From the NCBI RefSeq assembly GCF_010389155.1, contig NC_057768.1:24933966-24997965 (forward strand): 64,000 nucleotides of DNA, read 5' to 3'. The DNA comes from Erigeron canadensis. Taxonomy: Eukaryota; Streptophyta; Magnoliopsida; Asterales; Asteraceae. Shown piece after piece: positions 1 to 10,968 of the stretch; within the stretch, counting starts at the first letter, position 1; every line of letters begins with the position of its first letter. The notes beneath the pieces are model-generated. The model was not told the origin of the DNA. It was given only the letters and a program-made list of their open reading frames with translations, and did no database searches. The position numbers and the translations under genes are program-made.

Positions 1-466
1 TGTGTGCTGCTAAGAATGGATTGCATATAATTGATTTAAGTTATCCATAGGGGAGTTGAAATTAGTTTCACAAAATTTAATGAAGAGTTAAATCAATAGT
101 AAATTGGAAAATTGTCATTTATTGTAAAAAGTAAGCTACAATAATTGCACTCAGTTATATACTGTGTGTTTTTGCCGGTGGACATTTAATTTGGGACGGA
201 GGGAATACAATTGTGTGTAAGGAAATATGTTTTTAAGTCATTTTTCGGTTTTCATTTTCTGCCACTGGATGTGTGAAGTAGAGCATATTGTATTTAGACG
301 ATTTTGATGTTAGTTAATGTCATGTAAGGCATTGGATAGACTTTTTTGAATGATCTTTTTCTGTTTAGCATATATAAAATAGTTGGTTGCATTGTTTTTA
401 ATAAGTAACTGCTCAGAAGCCATTCCGCTAGAATTATATATGACTGAAGATATGTCTTTTGTGCAG
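1..466 (+). other. Probable 5'-leader intron of the Pti1-like kinase gene
   Basis: No coding exon is visible. A good acceptor (tttgtgcag, ending at 466) lies 24 bases upstream of the kinase ATG at 491, so this stretch is most simply the downstream part of an intron in the 5' leader whose first exon lies outside the window. Inference from the splice signal only. Confidence 0.5.
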
Positions 467-490
467 AGTGTTCATTAGAGGAAAGTGATC

Positions 491-3400
491 ATGAGTTGCT
501 TCAGTTGTTGTGGAGAAGATGATATGCACAAGTCTTATGATAATGGACCATACATGACGAATAATGCAGCAGGTGATTCTTTATCCCAAACTTTGACTTA
601 TATGCTTTTTGCAAAAATGTTACTGTTGAAGCCATTAGTGCAGTGAATCTCTGACTTTTAGCTATATCCATTTGAGCTTTTTAATTTTATATAACTTCTG
701 TTTTGTTCATGTGAATCATCAGAAAGTAAGTCAAACAGTGATGCTATTGAACGGCTGATTTCCTACCTTTTATTATGTAAAGAATTGCAATTAGATTATT
801 AAACAATCGAGGCTGTGTAAAGAAATGCAATTAGATTTTTAAACAATCAAGGCTAGAATTTTTATTAGTTCTGCACTTCTGCTACCAAAAGGGAACAATC
901 AACAACAAATTTTCTTGCATTATTTATAATACAATTTTTAATTTCACTGTGATAATTGAATGTGCTGGTTCAAAGAGTCGGCCACTAATAGAACCATGGA
1001 CTAATAATAAGCATTTGGGTTCAGGACACAATGCAGGTTATCGTGCCACAGAAGTGGCTCCAAAGGACACACAAGCTGTACCCCCCCAACCTATTGCTGT
1101 CTCTGCTCTTCAAGTGGATGAATTGAAAGAAATAACCGATAATTTTGGTACGAAATCTTTAATTGGTGAGGGATCATATGGACGAGTCTACCATGGTGTT
1201 CTAAGAAGTGGGCAGGCAGCAGCAATCAAAAAGTTAGACTCCAGTAAGCAACCAGACCAAGAATTTTTAGCCCAGGTATGTCATGACTAACCTTTAAGAA
1301 GAAATTTACTAGGATGAAAATGGACAATTGACTAGATGATAAAATTAACAAAAAATGTTGCAATTTACGTGGGCCTGAAGAGACTAAACGTTAGAAGCTT
1401 AAAAGTTTTAGGATGATTAGATTTGCGTTCTGCGCATGATTGATACTTGCTACTTGAAATCGTGACACTCATTTTTAATTTTGGGAGACGTTATTTCCAT
1501 TTCACAATGTTCCTTTTGGTCATTGTATCAGTCAGTTCTTCATTACTCAAATTAGCCAATGCCTTCCCATAACCATAAACTAAAAGTCATATTTGCCAAT
1601 AAATTACAACTTCTAACAACAGCAGCACATGTAATAGTTGATTAATTTAATCAGTTTTAAAATGCACATTTTAAACCCCCTTGATTGTGCGTTTATAATG
1701 GTTGGAACGTATTGTGGCAGGTTTCTATGGTATCAAGGCTTAAACATGATAATGTTGTTGGGCTACTTGGGTATTGCATTGATGGTGGTCTAAGAGTTCT
1801 AGCTTATGAGTATGCTTCAAATGGATCTCTACATGATATTCTTCATGGTAAGTCTTTTTGTTCTATGCTAGTAATGCTCTATTATATACTATATGTATAA
1901 ATGAAAACTGGTATAGTTCTAAATATGTTTCCATTTACTTATAACCTTGTGAACATGTAATTATAGGCAGTTTATGTAAAAGTGTTAATATGTCATTTGT
2001 TTATGAATGCAGGAAGAAAAGGTGTTAAAGGTGCACAGCCAGGTCCAGTTCTATCGTGGTCTCAAAGAGTTAAAATTGCTGTGGGTGCTGCAAAAGGACT
2101 TGAATATTTGCATGAAAAGGCGCAGCCTCATATAATCCATCGTGATATAAAATCTAGTAATGTTCTGCTTTTTGATGATGATGTCGCTAAAATTGCTGAT
2201 TTTGATCTATCGAATCAAGCACCTGACATGGCTGCACGTCTTCATTCCACCCGTGTCCTTGGTACCTTTGGTTATCATGCACCTGAGTAAGTTATTATAT
2301 GAATCTTTAAAAGTTTAAAGTCTTTTTTCTTTTAACTTTTGGATTAGATACTTGAGGGTTTACCGATCTTCAATATGGAACTAGATTATTATAATAATTT
2401 AGTAAATTATTTATACTTTTATGAACTTATCTCAAAGTTTCATTCAATCTTTATTTTGAAAAGAGGCTGAACACGATTTTGAGGTCATATGAACTAGTTT
2501 TCAACTTCAAAGCTAAAGTAAACTCTTCTAACTTTATAAAGGAAGTTAGATACGAACATTAGTTTTGACTTTGCAGTCTGCAGTGAAGGGGCGAAGCCCA
2601 AAACTTGAATTTTGTGTCCTTTTTGCTTTTCAGTACAGATCAAGTTAGGGTGGTTGACCAGCAAACAGTTTCTCATCAATATTTTCTGTTTAAGAATCTA
2701 TTATGATTGGTTACCAAAAAGATATCATTCCAATAATATTCTAAATCATTGAGTCAAACCACTTAGGAGATTTTTATGCATTAGAATAGACATTGGACAA
2801 CTTTCAACCCATTCCCTTTTAACCAAAAGTTTGATTTGATTCATCTGACCCATTTGAGGTAAATGGCAATACAAATCATACCATTCCTAAGTAAATGGGT
2901 CGAACTTGCCACCTATAAGGATGATCATTGAATGATCTACTTTAAATAGGAAAGGTTAACTATGCATGTTCTTCTATCTTCAGTGATAGTTTATGCTGTT
3001 GAACATTCTTTTGCTTAGTAGGTGTACAGTGCTTCTAATTTATAGTAGAAGTGTAAGCTTTAAATTGGGGTGTTGCATGTCGTCTTGTTAGGTATCCATT
3101 TTTAATTTCTTTTAGTGCATGCATGTTTAGTACATCACTTCCTTTCTTGTTTTCAAAATGTAATGTTGTTTGGTTCTTGGTTTGTAGACTAGTAGTAAAT
3201 AGACATCTGGAAGTCAGGTAAAAGATATAGTAGCCCGCTTGTAGCCTAACATGATTCTTGATGAAAATGAGCCATCTCATGATGTGCAACATGTTTCTAA
3301 AAGCAGACAAAATGGAAGATATGATTATAGTCATGCAGGTCTATTTCATTAAAAAAACTTTAGAAAACCGAATATTTCTAAATAGAAACTTTTAGGTAAC

Positions 3401-4726
3401 CATAAGCAACTGAAAGATATGCCTAATAGGAAATCATAAGCTAGTGACTTTAAAAGTAAAAACCATCTAACTTTGATAAACAAAAGTCATGGTTCTTTTA
3501 CAGCCAAAAATATTTTAAAATAGAAATGAACATCACACAATCAAGAAAGTATTTTTCTTATCGAATACGGGGTAAATGAAAAAGAGAAGGCGAGCGTAGA
3601 TAAAAAAAAAAAGCCAGATGAAAGGAACCGATTATAATTAGAGAAAGCTTATTGCCTACAATATAGATCTGAACATATGATTTTGATGAATGGCATGAAA
3701 GAATTCTTGCAAAAAGAAGATATTCCGATTCATAACTAGAAAGTTTCTGTGGTCCTTCTTAATCAGAGCTAAAAATCCCGAAGTCAAACTTACTAAAATA
3801 GGAATAAGACTTAATATCATCAGAAATACCCAAAAAAAATTGCGTACTTGTGAAGCAAAAACATAAATTCACTCCTATGGACGTGGAAATATATGGGTTA
3901 GAGAATTTGACTTGAAATTGTTACGTCGTTCATAACTTTTAGTTAAAGTAAGAATTGCCTTCAGTCGACCATCTAATTGTTGTTGGGTAAAAGGGATTTA
4001 CCATGGTTAGAATAAACCATCTAATTTTTATGTAGGAATTTTATGTTTCCTACTACTTTCAAATTCTGTGACTATTGATTCTAAATTTCTAATAGAATGC
4101 AGTGAGAAGAAGGAAATTTTGAATTGCATTAAATACACTTCACTTTTTTAACTTTGATTCTCTTTTTTACAGATATGCCATGACTGGACAGTTGAGTTCA
4201 AAGAGTGATGTTTACAGTTTTGGTGTGGTTCTCCTAGAATTGTTGACAGGCCGTAAGCCAGTAGACCATACTTTGCCTCGTGGTCAGCAGAGTCTAGTCA
4301 CTTGGGTATGATGCATAGTTCTATAACTTTTCCTGTTTATAGTCTTGTATAACTTTAACTATCTGCTAATAATGTATTATTATGGCAGGCCACTCCTAAA
4401 CTCAGTGAAGATAAGGTGAAGCAGTGCGTTGACACTAGACTAAATGGGGAATACCCGCCCAAGGCCGTCGCCAAGGTATTTATAGAGAACATGCGGCTTT
4501 CATTTTTATTGGTTGGTTATTTTTTTTATTATTGAGTTTAAATGGAAGAAATGTGTCTTACTAACTTATCGATTGGTGATATAAATGGTGATAGATGGCC
4601 GCTGTTGCAGCCTTATGTGTGCAATATGAAGCAGATTTCAGGCCAAACATGAGCATTGTGGTTAAAGCACTGCAACCATTGTTGAACGCTCGTCCTGGAC
4701 CCCAATCAGAAGCACCACACTTGTGA
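491..4726 (+). CDS. Pti1-like Ser/Thr protein kinase (RLCK VIII type)
   Basis: Seven coding exons, all GT-AG and in phase: 491-572, 1025-1275, 1721-1847, 2013-2286, 4173-4305, 4389-4475, 4595-4726, giving 361 residues, the usual length for plant Pti1-like kinases. The N-terminus reads [11 protein letters not shown]; the clustered cysteines fit the S-acylated plasma-membrane anchor known for this family, and there is no transmembrane segment. The kinase domain has the glycine loop GEGSYG at about 75-80, the invariant Lys at 96, HRD at 196-198 with KSSN, and DFD in place of DFG at 216-218. The DFDLSNQ form is typical of Pti1 relatives and is not a defect. Exon 2 was started at 1025 because only that acceptor keeps phase and restores the family N-terminus. 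By family, the protein acts downstream of receptor kinases and OXI1-type AGC kinases in immune and oxidative signalling. Intron 4 (1.9 kb) is long and holds nothing recognisable. Confidence 0.93.
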
Positions 4727-5260
4727 ATTTCAAGGCTCGGTCTCTACTACTGCTTAATCGCGTCATTCCCGATCATGACAGACAAAACTAGCAGATATAT
4801 TTATGTTTGTTATCAGCAGATACGCATTCTTTTGTTTGACTTTGTATCAAAAAGGTTTTCAAGATTTTATTGCTAATTTGGCGTAAATAGTGGAGGAATT
4901 TAGGTGCAAAGAAACTCTTATGTACCGCTGAATCAAGTATATTTGCTTTCTGGAAATGTGGTTTTCCTCGTGAAATGATGAAGTGTTTTTCATTTTGCAT
5001 TTACAATTTCCCCACATTGATGAATTGTTATTGTTTGTTGATGTGTCAAGTTTGTGTAAGGGTAGCGATGATGTACATCGTTTTATTCGTACACCACCAG
5101 TTCATGTTTTACATCACTATAGCACAAATTGGTAATATATGGATAAAAGTGATATTCTACACGAAACAACAAAAATATTCGGGAATCTCAAATCTCGAAG
5201 TGTAAGAGGCGTTATGTATATGCTTTATGGCAAAATCCAACTAATAAAAGCTTTTTGTGC
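4727..5260 (+). other. 3' untranslated region of the Pti1-like gene (extent inferred)
   Basis: AT-rich sequence after the TGA at 4724-4726. A polyadenylation-like aataaa lies near 5242. No coding signal was seen. The true cleavage site cannot be fixed from sequence alone. Confidence 0.4.
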
Positions 5261-6041
5261 TCTGTACTTGACTAAAAATACTTGTATTGCTTGGACTAGA
5301 AGCCTAAAAAGTTAGTGTTTTCTCGGGAAAAAATTTGAGGAAACACACCGTATAACAGGATTTATAGGTGTTTGCTGAGCGTCAAAAAAGGGCCCATAGG
5401 CTAAGCGCAACAAATTACGTGTATATATTTTTTTGAATAACAAGTTTATATTATATAAGTTAATCTTTAAAAACGATGATAAATGTTTTATCAATAAACA
5501 TAACAAAAGTTATTCTTCAAGAAACTTTAAAAAAAATACAAAATCATAAAATAAAAGTTTGCAATTAATCGTTATCTACATAAAATATAAACAAAGAAAA
5601 AAAGTATGACCTGCAAATTAAAAGAAATGTGAGGACAAGGACAATTTGTGATCACTTTGACACAATGAGAGCATTGTTTAACTTCGATTATTATTATGAC
5701 TGTTTAGACTTTTTTCCCCTTTATAAGACGGTAAATTTTTAATTTTATATTTATATAACATTTGCAATGAAAAAAAAAATCGGGCCCCATAAAAAAAAAA
5801 GACCTCGGCCCGTCGCCCACTTTTTTTTACGTAAAATAAACATGTGATCCAGTAATTTTTAACATAAAAAATCTATGAATAATAAGAAGAAAAAAAAAAT
5901 AACCCTAACTCGGTATGTCACATGAGTTTCCCATTACTTTCCCATTCCACCACTTGTATCAGTATCACTATTTTGATGCAGGACGATCCATGCATCTTTT
6001 ATTTAATTACATTTAATGTGTGGGTGAGAGGAGAAAATAAA

Positions 6042-6065
<24 letters not shown>
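5261..6065. other. Intergenic, no gene seen
   Basis: AT-rich, with stop codons in all frames. It ends in a (TA)n run at about 6040-6060 that serves as the insertion context of the next MITE. Confidence 0.5.
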
Positions 6066-6072
<7 letters not shown>

Positions 6073-6074
6073 AA

Positions 6075-6262
6075 GGGAAGTGAGTATGGGGTTGTCCCTC
6101 ATCTAAGCTTAGATGGAGAACACCTCACAATTTATTTTTTTAATCCATGAATATCATAGGGGCCCCATCATTTGTTTAAAATACAAATATTATTAAAATA
6201 TTTGTGTGTGAGGGTTCCCCATCTAAACTTAGATGGGGAACAACCCTATACTCACTTTTCCC
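6075..6262. mobile_element. Fold-back MITE in a (TA)n tract (family A, copy 1)
   Basis: The two halves are inverted copies. The left end starts gggaagtgagtatgggg and the right end, read on the other strand, starts gggaaaagtgagtatagg. Both then continue through a second hairpin-forming block (catctaagcttagatg). The element lies between TA microsatellites on both sides. Further copies are at 9951, 10400 and, more diverged, 18640. It carries no coding capacity. A family that sits inside (TA)n recalls the Micron elements of rice, but identity with them is not shown. Confidence 0.75.
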
Positions 6263-6293
6263 ATATATATATATATATATATACTTTTTTATT

Positions 6294-6551
6294 TTGAGAA
6301 CCTCGTATTGGATCACATGTTTTTTTTTGTTTATTCACATGTGAAATAATATAAAAAAATATGTTGTAGAAAAAACTTTTTTAAAAAACCTTCAAAATAG
6401 CGTTTTGTGAACTTGTGAATGAATATGTTCACGTTTTCATTCACATGTCAACAAATGGGTATTTATAAGGTTTTGAAAAAAACTTTCTTCTGCAACATAT
6501 ATTTTTATAATGTTTAACATGAGATCCAATATATAATTTAAGAGTTCTCAA
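6294..6551. mobile_element. Fold-back (inverted repeat) MITE-like element
   Basis: About 258 bases whose ends are imperfect inverted copies. The left end is tgagaacctcgtattggat; the right end on the opposite strand is tgagaactct followed after a short gap by tattggatctcatg. The arms continue inward through atgttg(t/c)aga and poly-A/T blocks. It follows the family A MITE almost directly. No coding capacity and no clear target duplication. Confidence 0.6.
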
Positions 6552-7529
6552 GGATCTTAAAAAAATGGGTTCTTAAAATAAGGGTCCATATCTATATAAA
6601 TATTAAAACAGTGGTTAACCGAGCGATTTTAGAGCCTCTTCAACTAAAAGAATTATTCACACATTGCCACATAGGATTTTATCCTATGTGTCATCTCCAT
6701 ACATATTTTTGACATATATATATATATAATATATTTAACAAATTTTAAATGTTATTCACTATGATTAATAGTTATATTGACATATCTTGAGTTTATATTT
6801 CGTGAACTTTAGTAAAGTAAATCATGGTAAATGGCCTTTTAATAATAACTAAGATCTATAAACATCGAAGAATTTTTTAGATGAACACGGAAGATGCATC
6901 TATTATATTAAGATTAAATATTTTATATTTTTGCTCACATATCTATGTTTACACAAATATATAAGTTTTTATATTGCTTTCTTAATTATTCAAATTGTAT
7001 GTAATCAGGTTTTTATACTTTATATATTTTTCATGCAAAATAGTTTACTATATTGGTATGAATTGGTTGTGTATATAAAATATAGATATCAAAAACCATG
7101 CTTCTTGGATGTTTTTCGGAGCATTGGCATATAGTTGGAGCTTCAATGTATTTATATAAAGTTTTGTTCTTGAAATTGGTGGGTTTATTTATATCCTCTT
7201 CTTTTTTTTTTTTCTTATACGTAATTCTTTTTTAAGGGATGAAGATTTCGATTTTAACATAAATAATGGATATTAACAATAAATAGACATAAAAGATGGA
7301 GATACTTGATGAATATATATATTTTTTGAAGCATCACTTTAAAAAAAATGGATACACTCATTTTTGCGAGTAATTGATGTGAAATTTTTTCTTTATATTT
7401 TTTTTATTTAGTTGATTGTTCTATTCCTTTACATTGTAAACTGTAAAAGTAAGGCTCAATTTTTTTTTATTATTTTTTTATTTCTATTCACGTAGCTACA
7501 AAAATAAACAGCACGTTCAAACTATATAT
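6552..7529. other. Intergenic, AT-rich, no gene seen
   Basis: Low-complexity AT-rich DNA with short TA runs. No open frame resembles a known protein. Confidence 0.5.
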
Positions 7530-7538
7530 TAAAAATTT
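7530..7538 (+). repeat. Left 9-bp target-site duplication of the Mutator-like fold-back
   Basis: taaaaattt, repeated exactly at 9222-9230 on the other side of the inverted-repeat element. A 9-bp duplication is the hallmark of Mutator-like (MULE) insertion. Confidence 0.8.
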
Positions 7539-8284
7539 GAGTTAATTGCAAGATTGGTCCCTGTGGTTTGTACAATTTAGCAAGGAGGGTTCCTTTTCGA
7601 GAATCGTTGCGATGGGAGTCCCTATTTTGAGAGTTTTTTGCAAAATTGGTCCCTTTTTGACGGATCCGTTAAAGGTGGCCGTCAAGTGTGCACATGTGCC
7701 GCACGTGTGGGGGTATTTACGTACTTTCTACCCCACAGGGACCCCCATTGCTAAAATGGAAAAACCACAGGGACCAATCTTGCAACTTTTTTAAAAATTC
7801 ATCACTAAATAATACCTTTTAACTTTTCCAAAAAAAATAATAATAATTTTATTAAGTTATTAACTTAAATATAATTTTTAACACTTTTTATCTTTTCATG
7901 ATTATTTGTTGTTAAAGAACTAAAAACATATAACCACTAAAAATTAAAAGGTATCATTTAGTGATGAATTTTTAAAAATTGTAAGTTTATAAAACTTTTT
8001 AAAAAGTTAAAAGGTATTAGTTAGTGATGAATTTTTAAAATTTGTAAGTTTGTAAAACTTTTTATAAATTAAAAGGTATTATTTAGTGATGGATTTTTAA
8101 AAATTGTACGTTTATAAAACTTTTTAAAAAGTTAAAAGGTATTAGTTAGTGATGAATTTTTAAAAACTCTAAGTTTATAAAACTTACTTTTTAAACTTAC
8201 AATTTTAAAAACGCACCACTAAATATTTAAAAATTTGTATAAACTTACAATTTTTAAAAATCCATCACTAAAATAATAATTTTT

Positions 8285-8500
8285 AGCCAATGATGATTAG
8301 TCCAACTGGTCAGAGGCATCCCAGGTTTTACTCAAGGTCTTGAGTTCGATCCCTAGGGATGTCAAATATTGGGGTTTTTGCCTTCGAATACTTGTAACGG
8401 CTCATTATCAACATCTCGTTGTCTAGGGTACGTGCAAGGCTTCACCATTATACGGTGAAGTTTCCGTGATGTTGCATACCGACTGAATGTTCGAAAAAAA
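8285..8500 (+). mobile_element. tRNA-derived SINE (SINE family 1), in the loop of the fold-back
   Basis: The 5' part has a pol III A-box-like stretch (tccaactggtcagaggc) and a B-box (gagttcgatcc), then a body ending with caccattatacggtgaag, ccgactgaatgttcg and an A-tract. Similar short sequences flank it (ataatttttag against ataacttttaa), which suggests a slightly decayed target duplication. Related copies lie on the minus strand at 22085-22156 and 29348-29532, and a deleted fragment lies at 8697-8750. Confidence 0.7.
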
Positions 8501-8696
8501 ATAACTTTTAACTTTTTAAAAAGTCTTATAAACTTACAATTTTTAAAAATTCATCACTAACTAATACCTTTTACCTTTTTAAAAAGTTTTATAAACTTAC
8601 AATTTTTAAAAATTTATCACTAACTAATACCTTTTAACTTTTTAAAAAGTTTTATAAACTTATAATTTTTAAAAATCCATCACTAAATACGAGATG

Positions 8697-8750
8697 TTGA
8701 CCATGGGCCGTGATGTCGCATACCAACTGAATGTTCGAAAAAAAAATAAT
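8697..8750 (+). mobile_element. SINE family 1 fragment with internal deletion
   Basis: It shares gagatgttgaccat with the 29348-29532 copy and the 3' end (taccaactgaatgttcg plus A-tract) with the 8285-8500 copy, but lacks the tRNA-like head and the middle. It lies in the right arm of the fold-back. Confidence 0.55.
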
Positions 8751-9230
8751 AACTTTTAACTTTTTAAAAAGTCTTATAAACTTACAACTTTTAAAAATCC
8801 ATCACTAAATAATACCTTTTAATTTTTAGTGGTTATATGTTTTTAGTTTTTTAACAACAAATAATCATGAAAAGTTAAAAAGTGTTATAAATTATATTTA
8901 TGTTAATAACTTAATAAAAAAAAAATTTGGGAAAGTTAAAAGGTAGTATTATTTAGTGATGGATTTTTAAAAAGTTGCAAGATTGGTCCATGTGGTTTTT
9001 TCATTTTAGCAATGGAGGTCCCTGTGGGGTAAAAAGTACGTAAATACCCCCACACGTGCGGCACACGTGCACACTGGACGGCCACCTTTAACGGATCCAT
9101 CAAAAAGGGACCAATTTTGCAAAAAATTCTCAAAATAGGGACCCCCATTGCAACGATTCTCGAAAAGGGACCCCGCTTGCTAATTTGTACAAACCACAGG
9201 GACCAATCTTGCAATTAACTCTAAAAATTT

Positions 9231-9923
9231 TAAAAAATCAATTCAACAGTCACGCATCGCGTGGGTAAAAAACCTTGTATATATATAATAGGTATTTTAC
9301 CCCGCGAGATGCGCGGCTAGTTATAAAGGTTATTTTATACATTAGTAAATAGGTATTCTATAAGTTTATTATGTGGAAATTGATTATGTTATAGTTCATG
9401 GTTAAATTTTGGTCACCTTTTGACTTTTCTGGCATGTCAATATTACAATCACTCAACCTACCGTAGTTATTAAACACTTCTTTTGAGAACATTTACCCTA
9501 AGATATTTTGATATCATCAACAACACCATTTGTGTAAAAATAAATCAAATGTAAGTCGATGATGTAGCAAATTCCTACGTGGCAAAGTCGAAAAATATTT
9601 TTAAAATATATTTATATTATTATTTAATTATATTGTATATAAATATTCGAAAAAAATATGGAGGCGACACGTAAGAAAATTCCTACGTGGCAAAGTCTAA
9701 AAATATTTTTAAGTTGAATTGGATGGCTTTATAAAGCTAGGATTCTTATTGTTTTATTAGTTGTATGTATATCGATTTTGACAGGCCAATTTGTTGTTAA
9801 ACACTATATAATGATAATTAGTTATGCACTATGTTAGTTTTATGGACTTTTAATGCATCAAAATAATATTTTTAAGTGTTCTCACCATGTTTTTATTTTA
9901 AGACTGTTCTTATTTGATTGTCC
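9231..9923. other. Intergenic with small repeat fragments
   Basis: It holds a short inverted pair, cacgcatcgcgtgggtaaaa near 9251 and ttttaccccgcgagatgcg near 9294, of the kind found at the ends of degenerate plant DNA transposons. A direct repeat of about 35 bases around ttcctacgtggcaaagtc occurs near 9570 and 9680. No gene was seen. Confidence 0.4.
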
Positions 9924-9950
9924 TATATATATATATATATATATATATAT

Positions 9951-9995
9951 GGGAAAAGTGAGTATGGGGTTGTCCTCCATCTAACTCACTTCCCC
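9951..9995. mobile_element. Minimal family A MITE (about 45 bases) in (TA)n
   Basis: It runs from gggaaaagtgagtatgggg to ctcacttcccc between (TA)n tracts. Both termini of family A are kept and the interior is lost, which points to an internal deletion. Just right of it, a separate short motif (ggggactcattttatctcac) occurs near 10015, 10050 and again near 10588, each between TA runs. Confidence 0.6.
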
Positions 9996-10101
9996 CTATA
10001 TATATATATATATAGGGACTCATTTTATTTCACCCTTATATATATATGGGGACTCATTTTATCTCACTCCTATATATATATATATATATATGACCAACTA
10101 T

Positions 10102-10333
10102 GACCATTGATTTTTGTACACCATCATAATCTACTACGATATACAAGACTTTTTTGTAAAACACTAAGACTTTTCGGCAACGGGCCCACGGAAAAATCAT
10201 GTGTAAGTTATGTTAACTTACACATGATTTTTCTGTGGGCCCGTCGCCGGAAAGTCTTAGTGTTTTTACAAAAAAGTCCTGTATATCATAGTAGATCATG
10301 ATGGTGGTGTGTAACTTACGAAAATCAATGGTC
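10102..10333. mobile_element. Near-perfect hairpin MITE in (TA)n
   Basis: The left arm (gaccattgatttttgtaca onward) is followed by an inverted right arm ending tcaatggtcc. The centre is near 10210, at taagttatgttaactta. Both arms carry cgggcccac and agtcttagtgt in opposite orientations. TA repeats lie to the left and, after a short spacer, to the right. No coding capacity. Confidence 0.65.
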
Positions 10334-10399
10334 CTTTTTTGGACTTCTTTTAGTTTGTCTCAAATTATCTTTCCCTTATATATATATATATATATATAT

Positions 10400-10575
10400 G
10401 GAAAAGTGAGTATGGGGCTGTTATGCACCCAATTTGGGTAAAAAACCCCTCACATACCAATTTTTTAATATTTTGAATAAATGTTTGGGCCCCATGATTT
10501 TTATGGTTTAAAAAAAGGTATGTGAGGGGTTTTTTACCCAACTTAGGTGCCTAACAGCCTCATATTCCCTTCCCC
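10400..10575. mobile_element. Fold-back MITE in (TA)n (family A, copy 3)
   Basis: The left end is ggaaaagtgagtatggggc; the right end reads ctcatattcccttcccc, an inverted match. Internal blocks aaaacccctcacatacc and ggtatgtgaggggtttt pair with each other. TA microsatellites lie on both sides. Confidence 0.7.
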
Positions 10576-10819
10576 ATATATATATATATGGGGACTCATT
10601 TTATCTCACCCCTATATCAATACTTCTATATTTCTATACTACTATATAAAAATTATAATCCCCATGTTGAAAAGTTTACATTTTTTGGACATGCGAAATT
10701 ACCAATTTACCCTTAATGAATTAAATCACCATCAACCCTTAATATTAAATTACACCATTAGTCCATTATATTATAAAATATCTCTAAAAAATAAAATATC
10801 TTTACGTACATCAATTGAT

Positions 10820-10900
10820 GCCGCCACCATTATCAACATCCGTCGCCGCTATCATATTACCGTTATCGTCGGCTCGTCGCCGCATTGCGCGGGTATCATG
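10820..10900 (-). repeat. GC-rich degenerate GNN repeat with tacccgcgcaatgcggcg end
   Basis: On the minus strand it starts atacccgcgcaatgcggcg and runs through degenerate GGC/GGT triplets. The same motif (gtacccgcacgttgcggcgg) opens the GGN tract at about 58837, so these are two copies of one dispersed repeat end. Confidence 0.4.
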
Positions 10901-10968
10901 CTTATATATATATATATATATATATCATGCTTATATATATATATCATGCTTATATATATATATATATA

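Larger units (their letters stand above)
7539..9221. mobile_element. Non-autonomous Mutator-like fold-back element with 9-bp target duplications
   Basis: The element begins gagttaattgcaag and ends cttgcaattaactc, and perfect 9-bp direct repeats (taaaaattt) flank it. The two arms are inverted copies for several hundred bases: an outer block of about 250 bases (7539-7790 against 8970-9221), then AT-rich inner blocks of a repeated unit (about 65 bases, containing ttagtgatgaatttttaaaaa) running inward to a SINE at 8285-8500. Open frames in the outer blocks are inverted copies of each other and reflect the repeat, not genes. No transposase is present, so it would need a MULE transposase supplied elsewhere. 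Confidence 0.82.

Noticed and set aside
949..1024. 5' extension of Pti1 exon 2 ([11 protein letters not shown]...)
   Set aside because: No acceptor in the right phase precedes it. The acceptor ending at 1024 joins in phase with exon 1 and restores the family sequence.
7546..7794. Open frame of 82 codons, with a near-identical one at 8936-9214 on the other strand
   Set aside because: Both lie in the inverted arms of the Mutator-like fold-back, so their similarity reflects the repeat. There is no known protein motif.
8305..8350. tRNA gene candidate (A- and B-box)
   Set aside because: No cloverleaf with proper acceptor and anticodon arms could be drawn. The boxes belong to a SINE head; the same holds at 29775 and 52500.
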